From assembly GCA_947167415.1 (NCBI GenBank), contig CAMVHY010000018.1, forward strand, positions 1-11,094: a stretch of DNA of 11,094 bases, written 5' to 3'. The first letter of the stretch is position 1. Every line of letters begins with the position of its first letter. The translations under genes were made by a program, and so were the position numbers. The notes under the pieces were generated by a model. It searched no databases, was not told the origin of the DNA, and saw only the letters and a list, made by a program, of their open reading frames with translations. Below, piece after piece: positions 5,602-11,094 of this stretch. The DNA comes from an uncultured Clostridia bacterium. GTDB taxonomy: Bacteria; Bacillota; Clostridia; Lachnospirales; CAMVHY01.

Positions 5602-6943
5602 AAAATTTTTTCTCGACGTTCATAAATTTTGTGCAAGCGCTTGCCCATAATAATTCTATTGTTCCGGTCGGACCATTTCTTTGTTTGGCGATAATTAATT
5701 CGGCGATATTTTTTTTTTCGGTATCTGGATTGTAATATTCATCGCGATATAAAAATGCAACGAGATCGGCATCTTGTTCGATTGCTCCGGACTCTCGCAA
5801 ATCAGAAAGCATTGGTCGATGATCTGCACGCGCTTCACACGCACGACTTAATTGTGAAAGAGCAATAATTGGCAAATTTAATTCCCGTGCCGTACTTTTT
5901 AAAGCTCGCGAAATTTCAGAAATTTCTTGTTGACGCGAAGAATTATTTTTATTATTTCCTGACATTAATTGCAAATAGTCGATTATCACTAAACTTATAT
6001 CTTTTTCGAGTTTTAATTTTCGTGCTTTAGCTCTTAATTGCGGTACAGAAATTCCCGGTGTGTCATCGATATAAATTTTTGCCATAGATAAATTTCCGAG
6101 CGCCTCAGTTATATCAGCCCAATCTTTTTGATTTAAATTTCCCGTACGTAAATTTTGCGCATTAATTCTCGCGTTTGAACATAACAAACGATTTGCCAAC
6201 TGAAATTTTGACATTTCGAGACTAAAAATTGCGACACCTTTATTTTGATTTAATGCGACGTTTTCAGCGATATTTAAAGCGAACGCAGTTTTTCCCATTG
6301 AAGGACGAGCCGCTAATAAAATCAAATCAGAATTTTGTAAGCCCGAAGTTTTATAATCAAAATCAACAAATCCTGTTGGCAAACCAATTATTTTATCTTG
6401 CGATTTAGAAATTTTTTCGATTTGGTTTATTACGTCGATTAAAATTTCACGCAAATGAGCAAATTCGTTTGAGCTTTTGTTTTGGATGATATTAAAAATA
6501 TTTTTTTCAGCGTCTTCGAGAATTAATTCGGCTGGACGTTGCGCTTTATAACTTTCAAGAATAATTTGTGAAGACGTGTTAATTATTTTGCGTAAAAGAG
6601 ATTTGTTTTTAATAATTTTTATATGTTCTTTCAAATTTGCCGAAGTATAAAATTCACTTGCGAGATTAATTATAAATTCGCGCCCGCCAATTTCTTTTAA
6701 TAAATCTTTTTCTTCGAGTTTGTTATTTAAAGTAATAATATCGATTTTTTTATTTTCGAGAATTAACTCATTTATCGTGTCGAAAATAATTTTATGCGCC
6801 TGATTATAAAAATCATTTGCGTTTAAATTTTCGTTTGCGTAAATCGCCGCACCCATTTCGCATATCATACTACTTATAATTGATCGCTCAGCTTCAGGAT
6901 CATGAGGCAAAGTTTTTTTTTGAAAATTATTATACTCGTCCAT
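5600..6943 (-). CDS. dnaB: Replicative DNA helicase DnaB
   Basis: This is the hexameric ATP-driven helicase that unwinds DNA at the replication fork and works with primase. The 447 residues match the usual full length. The N-terminal helical domain starts at LPHDPEAERSII (12-23) and runs to about residue 110, followed by a linker helix. The RecA-like domain opens with GLPTGFVDFD (187-196). The Walker A motif is ARPSMGKT (212-219), and Walker B is LVIIDYLQLM (318-327), followed by RQQEISEISR and ALSQLSRACE (361-370). The C-terminal part has DLRESGAIEQDAD (381-393) and IIAKQRNGPTGTIEL (417-431). No intein is present. ATG 6943 follows AAGGAG at good spacing. The gene stands alone on the minus strand, convergent with the coiled-coil gene and divergent from lysC. 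Confidence 0.98.
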   Translation of the reverse strand: MDEYNNFQKKTLPHDPEAERSIISSMICEMGAAIYANENLNANDFYNQAHKIIFDTINELILENKKIDIITLNNKLEEKDLLKEIGGREFIINLASEFYTSANLKEHIKIIKNKSLLRKIINTSSQIILESYKAQRPAELILEDAEKNIFNIIQNKSSNEFAHLREILIDVINQIEKISKSQDKIIGLPTGFVDFDYKTSGLQNSDLILLAARPSMGKTAFALNIAENVALNQNKGVAIFSLEMSKFQLANRLLCSNARINAQNLRTGNLNQKDWADITEALGNLSMAKIYIDDTPGISVPQLRAKARKLKLEKDISLVIIDYLQLMSGNNKNNSSRQQEISEISRALKSTARELNLPIIALSQLSRACEARADHRPMLSDLRESGAIEQDADLVAFLYRDEYYNPDTEKKNIAELIIAKQRNGPTGTIELLWASACTKFMNVEKKF

Positions 6944-7011
6944 TTTTTTCTCCTTTTAAATTTAAAATTTGATTTATGTAAAAAAAATATTCTGGCTGGT
7001 AAAAAATAAAG

Positions 7012-7023
7012 TTGTCGCGACAA
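7012..7023. promoter_or_regulatory. Perfect 12-bp palindrome between dnaB and lysC
   Basis: TTGTCGCGACAA is a perfect inverted repeat and stands out as G/C-containing in an otherwise nearly pure A/T divergent region. It lies about 70 bases upstream of dnaB and about 40 bases upstream of the lysC -35, so it could serve as an operator for either. I cannot match it to a known regulator. Confidence 0.4.
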
Positions 7024-7060
7024 AAAAATTCATGTGATTTTTTTATGTGAGAAAATTTTT

Positions 7061-7090
7061 TTGACCAAATTAATATTATAAAATTATATT
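7061..7090 (+). promoter_or_regulatory. Likely lysC promoter
   Basis: TTGACC (7061-7066) and TATATT (7085-7090) are 18 bases apart. Transcription would begin near 7097, too close to the ATG at 7101 for that codon to have a ribosome site, which supports the downstream TTG start. Confidence 0.6.
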
Positions 7091-7108
7091 GTGTTTAAAT
7101 ATGGAAAC

Positions 7109-7114
7109 GGGAGG
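7109..7114 (+). promoter_or_regulatory. Ribosome-binding site deciding the lysC start
   Basis: GGGAGG lies seven bases before TTG 7122. The in-frame ATG at 7101 sits upstream of this site and has none of its own. Confidence 0.8.
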
Positions 7115-7121
7115 AAAAATT

Positions 7122-8333
7122 TTGCTTTTAGTAAAAAAATTTGGTGGCAGTTCGCTCGCAAACAATAATTTGATTTTTAATGCCGCAAAAAAAATAATAG
7201 GCGATTATAAAAAAAAGAATAAAATCGTGGTTGTTGTGTCGGCACAAGGAAATATGACTGACGAATTAATTTTAAAAGCGCAAGAAATAAATTTTTCGCC
7301 GGCAAAACGTGAATTAGATATGTTTTTGGCGACCGGAGAAATTCAATCGGCATGTTTAACAGCGATGGCAATTCATAAATTAGGATATCCAGCTGTTTCT
7401 TTAAATGCTTTTCAAGCAGAAATTTTAGGTTTGAATAATTATGGCAATTCGCGCATAAAAAAAATAAATCCCGAGAGAATTTTAAATGAACTGGAAAAAA
7501 ATAATATAGTAATAGTAACCGGTTTTCAGGCTATAAATTTTTATAATGATTTTGTTACACTTGGACGAGGTGGATCAGATACTTCAGCAGTTGCTTTAGC
7601 CGCGATTTTAAATGCTGATTTGTGTGAAATTTATACGGATGTCGATGGAATTTATACGGCCGATCCAAGAATTATTAAAGGCGCAAAAAAAATCAAAAAA
7701 ATAAATTATGACGAAATGTTGGAACTTGCTTCGTTAGGATCGATTGTTTTACATAATAGATCTGTTGAGTTGGCGAAAAAATACAATATAAAACTGATTG
7801 TTAAATCAAGTTTTAATGATAATTCGGGAAGTTTAATAGGGGATGAAAAAATGGAAGGAAGTTTAATAAATGGAGTTGCGATTGATAAAAATGTTGCTGT
7901 TATTTCGGTCATAGGCCTTGAAGATGAACCGGGAATGGTTTTTAAATTATTTGCTTTGCTCGCAAGAAAAAGTATTTGTATAGATTTAATTATTCAATCG
8001 ATTGGAAAGCAGAATACGAAAGATATTTCTTTTACTGTGGCGCGCGAATTTTTAAACGAAACTGTTGGGATGCTGAAAAAAAATATTGATTTTTTTAGAT
8101 ATGACCATTTGATTTTTGATAAAACTGTTGCGAAGTTATCGGTTGTTGGAACTGGAATTGCAAGCAATCCAAAAATTTCGATGATGATGTTCGAGGCAAT
8201 TTATAATCAGGGAATAAATATTAAAATGATTTCGACGTCGGAAATAAAAATTTCGATTTTGATTGATGAAGAAGAAATTGAACGCGCGGCAAATGCAGTG
8301 CATAAAAATTTGATTGAAAACGAAATGAGTTAA
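7122..8333 (+). CDS. lysC: Aspartate kinase, monofunctional with two ACT domains
   Basis: This cytosolic enzyme phosphorylates aspartate, the first step toward lysine/diaminopimelate, threonine and methionine. The 403 residues are full length for the monofunctional class. The kinase domain opens with VKKFGGSS (4-11). RGGSDTSAVALA (149-160) and TDVDGIYTADPR (172-183) are the conserved substrate and nucleotide segments. The second ATP-site segment reads VVVSAQGNMTDE, where many homologues have SAMGKTTD. Two C-terminal ACT regulatory domains follow (about 260-330 and 340-403; VIGLEDEPGMVFKLF and LSVVGTGIASNPKI), implying feedback inhibition by an end-product amino acid that cannot be named from sequence. 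TTG 7122 is chosen for its GGGAGG site and because it gives the family-typical N-terminus. No other pathway genes are adjacent; a 181-nt gap separates it from tsaD, with no convincing terminator. Confidence 0.96.
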   Translation: MLLVKKFGGSSLANNNLIFNAAKKIIGDYKKKNKIVVVVSAQGNMTDELILKAQEINFSPAKRELDMFLATGEIQSACLTAMAIHKLGYPAVSLNAFQAEILGLNNYGNSRIKKINPERILNELEKNNIVIVTGFQAINFYNDFVTLGRGGSDTSAVALAAILNADLCEIYTDVDGIYTADPRIIKGAKKIKKINYDEMLELASLGSIVLHNRSVELAKKYNIKLIVKSSFNDNSGSLIGDEKMEGSLINGVAIDKNVAVISVIGLEDEPGMVFKLFALLARKSICIDLIIQSIGKQNTKDISFTVAREFLNETVGMLKKNIDFFRYDHLIFDKTVAKLSVVGTGIASNPKISMMMFEAIYNQGINIKMISTSEIKISILIDEEEIERAANAVHKNLIENEMS

Positions 8334-8458
8334 AAAAACAATTTGTAAGATATTTAAAGCGATAAATAAAATTTCGGAACTGCAGAAAAATAAATATGAA
8401 TTGCCAATTTCTCATTTATAGCCGTTAAAAGTATTGCGTTGATTTTTTTGATTTAAAG

Positions 8459-8483
8459 TTTAAAATTGATTTTAAAATATAAT
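8459..8483 (+). promoter_or_regulatory. Candidate tsaD promoter region with adjoining AT-only inverted repeat
   Basis: TATAAT lies at 8478-8483, but no good -35 is found at 16-18 bases. Directly upstream, TTTAAAAT and ATTTTAAA form a perfect 8-bp inverted repeat with a 2-base centre (8459-8476), which may be chance in such AT-rich DNA. Confidence 0.35.
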
Positions 8484-8514
8484 TTACAAGATAAATTTTT
8501 TGGAGAGAAATAAA

Positions 8515-9519
8515 ATGCGGGAAGAGATAAATATACTTGGCATAGAAACGTCGTGTGATGAAACGGCGGCTGCAATCGTTCAGAACGGACGAAAAATTTT
8601 ATCAAATGTAGTATCTACGCAAATTGATATTCATAAAAAATTTGGTGGGGTTGTGCCGGAAATTGCATCGCGTGCTCATCTTAAAATTATTAGCCAAGTT
8701 ATTGATGAATCGCTTGAAAAAGCAAATTTAAAAAAAAATGATTTAGATGCGATTGCAGTAACAAATGGTCCTGGACTAGTTGGAGCTCTATTAGTTGGAG
8801 TTTCTTATGCAAAAACTTTTGCTTTTGTGTTAAATAAAAAATTAATTTCGGTGAATCATATTGCAGGACATGTTTGCGCTAATTATCTAGAAAGTAATTT
8901 TGAGCCACCGTTTATTTGTTGTGTGATTTCCGGCGGACATACGAATTTGATTTATGTACAAGATTATGATAAATTTGAAACGCTGGGTCAAACTCGTGAT
9001 GATGCTGTGGGAGAAGTTTATGATAAAGTGGCGCGAGTGTTAAAATTAAATTATCCGGGCGGTCCAGAAATTGATAAATTGGCACAAATGGGAAATTGTA
9101 ATAAAATAAAGTTTCCGCAAGCGCTGTTAAATAAAAATTTTGATTTTAGTTTTAGCGGTTTAAAATCGCATATAATAAATTTCGTGTATAAAAACCAAGA
9201 AAATATAGACGAGATAAAAAAGGATATTGCGGCGGGTTTTCAGTTTGCGGTCGGACAAGTTGTATTAAAAAAAACTTTTATGGCGTGCGAATTAAAATCA
9301 TGTAAAAAAATTGCATTGGCAGGAGGAGTTTCCGCGAATTCTTATTTAAGAAAAATTTTTGTCGAGGCTTGTGAAAAAAATAACTATGAACTTAGTATTC
9401 CGAAAAAAAAATTTTGTACAGATAACGCTGCTATGATTGCTTCGAGTGGTTATTTTGGATTTTTAAAAAATAAATTTGCGGATTTAGATTTAAATGCTGT
9501 GCCGAATTTAAAAATTTGA
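8515..9519 (+). CDS. tsaD: tRNA N6-threonylcarbamoyladenosine transferase subunit TsaD
   Basis: TsaD (ASKHA fold) transfers the threonylcarbamoyl group from the TsaC/TsaB-derived adenylate onto A37 of tRNAs that read ANN codons, acting with TsaB and TsaE, which are not in this window. The 334 residues match the family length. LGIETSCDETAAA (8-20) is the N-terminal phosphate-binding strand and loop. HIAGH (115-119) holds the two metal-binding histidines, and CTDNAAM (301-307) provides the metal-binding Asp303. Other family segments are GPGLVGALLVG (85-95), VISGGHTNL (138-146), FSFSGLKS (211-218) and LAGGVSANSYLR (268-279). ATG 8515 follows GGAGAG by seven bases; the in-frame TTG at 8500 overlaps that site. 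coaX begins 20 bases after its TGA, so the two are probably co-transcribed. Confidence 0.97.
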   Translation: MREEINILGIETSCDETAAAIVQNGRKILSNVVSTQIDIHKKFGGVVPEIASRAHLKIISQVIDESLEKANLKKNDLDAIAVTNGPGLVGALLVGVSYAKTFAFVLNKKLISVNHIAGHVCANYLESNFEPPFICCVISGGHTNLIYVQDYDKFETLGQTRDDAVGEVYDKVARVLKLNYPGGPEIDKLAQMGNCNKIKFPQALLNKNFDFSFSGLKSHIINFVYKNQENIDEIKKDIAAGFQFAVGQVVLKKTFMACELKSCKKIALAGGVSANSYLRKIFVEACEKNNYELSIPKKKFCTDNAAMIASSGYFGFLKNKFADLDLNAVPNLKI

Positions 9520-9539
9520 TTTGCATCTGGAGAAAAATT

Positions 9540-10295
9540 ATGAGTTTAAAATTATTAATTGATATTGGAAATTCGAATATAGTTTTTGGGATTGCAGATC
9601 TTGAGCATAATAAAATTTTATTTAAATGGCGGTCGATTTGTAGTGTTAATATTACAAGCGATGATTTTGCTATAAATTTAATAAATCACTTGAATTATTT
9701 TGGAGTAGAAATAGATTCTGTTAGCGTATCGTGCGTAGTAGCAGAGTTATTTTTAATAGTTAAAGATGCGATTTTAAATTATTTTGATATTGTACCGAAG
9801 TTCGTTAATTATAAATTAAAGTGCGATTTAAGTTTTGATGAGCTTGAAAAACCTGAAGAACTCGGAGCAGATAGAATTGTAGATTGTCTTGCAGGATATG
9901 AGTTTTACGGGAAAAAAAAATTTGATTTGATCATAATTGATTTTGGTACGGCAACGACTTATGATTTGATTGATAAATCAGGAAAATTTATAACAGGAAT
10001 AACCGCACCGGGAATGGAAATTGCCGCCAAAAGTTTATTTAATAAAGCTTCTCTTCTAAGTGGAATAGAAATTTATGATCCCAAAAAAATTCTTGTTAAA
10101 AATACAGATGATAGTTTGCGCGCAGGAATAATTTATTCGCAAATTGGTGCTTGTGAATTTATTATTAATAAATTAAAATATTATTATCCTGAAGCAAAAA
10201 TTATTGCGACAGGTGGTTTGTGTAATTTAATAAATAGTAAATTAATAGATGTAAAAGATTTTGATTTGACACTTAAAGGTTTAATGTTAGTTTGA
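9540..10295 (+). CDS. coaX: Type III pantothenate kinase CoaX
   Basis: This cytosolic enzyme phosphorylates pantothenate in the first committed step of coenzyme A synthesis. The 251 residues match the family (about 250-260). It carries LIDIGNSNIVFGI (6-18, ATP phosphate loop), ELGADRIVDCLAGY (107-120, with the catalytic Asp111 in the GADR motif), IIDFGTATTYDLI (132-144), ITGITAPGM (151-159) and the late glycine motif ATGGL (223-227). ATG 9540 follows TGGAGA and begins MSLKLLIDIGN as expected; an in-frame ATT at 9516 that overlaps the tsaD end is less likely. Its use implies that the cell makes or imports pantothenate. Confidence 0.96.
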   Translation: MSLKLLIDIGNSNIVFGIADLEHNKILFKWRSICSVNITSDDFAINLINHLNYFGVEIDSVSVSCVVAELFLIVKDAILNYFDIVPKFVNYKLKCDLSFDELEKPEELGADRIVDCLAGYEFYGKKKFDLIIIDFGTATTYDLIDKSGKFITGITAPGMEIAAKSLFNKASLLSGIEIYDPKKILVKNTDDSLRAGIIYSQIGACEFIINKLKYYYPEAKIIATGGLCNLINSKLIDVKDFDLTLKGLMLV

Positions 10296-10457
10296 TTTTT
10301 TTTGTTAAAAAATATTTTGCGTGCAAAAATTTTATTTTGAATTAATTTTTATGTTATTATGGTACATGCTTTTAGTTGTAATTATTTGTTTTTATTTTAT
10401 AGGCCTTTTATGTTTTGTGTGCTTATAATTTTATAATAAACTCAGGAGGAATTATTT
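10296..10457 (+). promoter_or_regulatory. Intergenic leader before spoVS
   Basis: This 162-nt AT-rich stretch holds a TTTTGC-GT-GCAAAA inverted repeat (10315-10328) followed by T-rich sequence, a possible weak coaX terminator. Candidate -10 boxes lie at 10355-10360 (TATTAT) and 10424-10429 (TATAAT), but no convincing -35 partner is seen for either. The spoVS ribosome site AGGAGG is at 10444-10449. Confidence 0.35.
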
Positions 10458-10730
10458 ATGGCTGTGTCTGTCGAAGTTTTAAAAGTTTCAACTAATTCAA
10501 ATCCAAAAATGGTTGCAGGAGCAGTAGCAGCAGTGTTACGCAATGGAAGCAATGTTGAAATTCAAGTTATAGGAGCTGGTGCAGTAAATCAAGCAATTAA
10601 AAGCATTATAATTGCTCGCGGTTATGTTGCTCCAAATGGAATAGATCTAATCGTTATTCCAGCTTTTGAACAAATAGAAGTAAATAACGAAATTAAAACT
10701 GCAGTTAAATTAATAATTGAGAGAAGATAA
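10458..10730 (+). CDS. spoVS: Stage V sporulation protein S
   Basis: SpoVS is a small, Alba-like-fold protein needed for normal stage V sporulation (spore coat assembly) in Bacillus, and it also occurs in some non-sporulating bacteria; its molecular role is not settled. The 90 residues match the family (about 86). Hallmarks are VLKVSTNSNPKMVAGAVAAV (8-27), the core IQVIGAGAVNQAIKSIIIAR, then GYVAPNGIDLIVIPAF and a KLIIERR end, close to the canonical IQAIGAGALNQAVKA and IKLIVEPR. A strong AGGAGG eight bases before ATG 10458 suggests good expression. It is probably its own transcription unit, ended by the hairpin just downstream. Confidence 0.96.
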   Translation: MAVSVEVLKVSTNSNPKMVAGAVAAVLRNGSNVEIQVIGAGAVNQAIKSIIIARGYVAPNGIDLIVIPAFEQIEVNNEIKTAVKLIIERR

Positions 10731-10758
10731 AAGTTTTATGCTTATAAAATAAAAATGA

Positions 10759-10795
10759 GTCTGCCATTATAAAAAAATATTTGGCAGATTTTTTT
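10759..10795 (+). terminator. Rho-independent terminator of spoVS
   Basis: TCTGCCA (10760-10766) pairs with TGGCAGA (10782-10788), followed by a run of T, 28 bases after the spoVS TAA. Confidence 0.85.
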
Positions 10796-11094
10796 GTGTT
10801 CAACATTAGATACTGTTTTTATTTTGCTCCTGTTTTTTTAATTCCCTCTATTATATTTTACTTTAGAGTTTATGTCTCTTTTTCATATTTCTTTGTGTAG
10901 ACGCTATCTAGAGAGTGTCGACAAAGGCGAAAAAAAATTAAAAAAAGTAACAAGGCAATAAACGATAAAAGAGAAGTGAAGTATTTAATCCGACGCTATT
11001 TAATCCACTTCCTACTATGAGCAACTACTAAATTCTCGTTTGTCAAACAAAAAATAAAATTTTTACGAGCTTGCTTTTATTAGTAAAAATCAAA
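10796..11094. other. Non-coding right end, no supportable gene
   Basis: Both strands are broken by frequent stops and no frame has a start with a ribosome site. Visible structure: a near-palindrome GAC...TCTAGA...GTC at 10900-10919, and at 10973-11011 two direct copies of TATTTAATCC (10982 and 10997) bracketed by GAAGTG and CACTTC. The next gene probably begins beyond the window. Confidence 0.5.

Noticed and set aside
8336..8419. Protein-like stretch after lysC (KIFKAINKISELQKNKYELP)
   Set aside because: There is no start codon or ribosome site, the frame opens after a TGA inside lysC, and it is short; it may be an old remnant but cannot be supported.
10879..10997. Minus-strand frame with a membrane-like segment (FTSLLSFIALLLFLIFFRLC)
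   Set aside because: A TAG lies a few codons upstream and there is no start codon with a ribosome site, so no gene can be called.

Overview
The window is very AT-rich bacterial DNA, with A/T-ending codons, long homopolymer runs, clear purine-rich Shine-Dalgarno sites and standard stops including TGA. The gene set is argS, dnaB, a monofunctional two-ACT aspartokinase, tsaD, a type III pantothenate kinase (coaX) and spoVS. Together with group II ECF-transporter S components this fits a low-GC, probably host-associated and vitamin-scavenging member of the Bacillota (Clostridia-like). SpoVS suggests an endospore-forming lineage but is not exclusive to one. I cannot name the species.

Left part (1-3925, all minus strand): an operon-like block transcribed right to left. 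It begins with four tandem paralogues of a folate-type (FolT-like) ECF transporter S component and ends in argS, which runs off the left edge. The outer two S-component copies (3392-3925 and 1671-2216) are intact. The inner two are broken: one by a single in-frame TAA, the other by a one-base frameshift at a T7 run. All three gene-gene junctions are copies of the same roughly 42-bp cassette (stop codon, 19-nt spacer with ribosome-binding site, next ATG), and two of them are identical. No EcfA or EcfT energising genes are present.

Middle (3926-5599): a shared divergent control region holds a hairpin terminator/attenuator, three 9-bp repeats that each carry a perfect TATAAT on the minus strand, and a consensus plus-strand promoter. 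That promoter drives an unrecognised 386-residue protein made of a long coiled coil, a double membrane hairpin and a tail with several internal duplications. Two terminators, one per strand, separate it from convergent dnaB.

Right part: dnaB (minus) and lysC (plus) diverge from a 178-nt region with a perfect 12-bp palindrome. Then lysC, tsaD, coaX and spoVS all run on the plus strand. tsaD and coaX are 20 nt apart and probably co-transcribed; spoVS has its own leader and a clear terminator. The last 300 bases hold no gene I can support.

The housekeeping genes are ordinary. The parts worth a second look are the decaying S-component array with its cassette-like junctions, the repeat-bearing promoter in front of it, and the divergently transcribed coiled-coil membrane protein.
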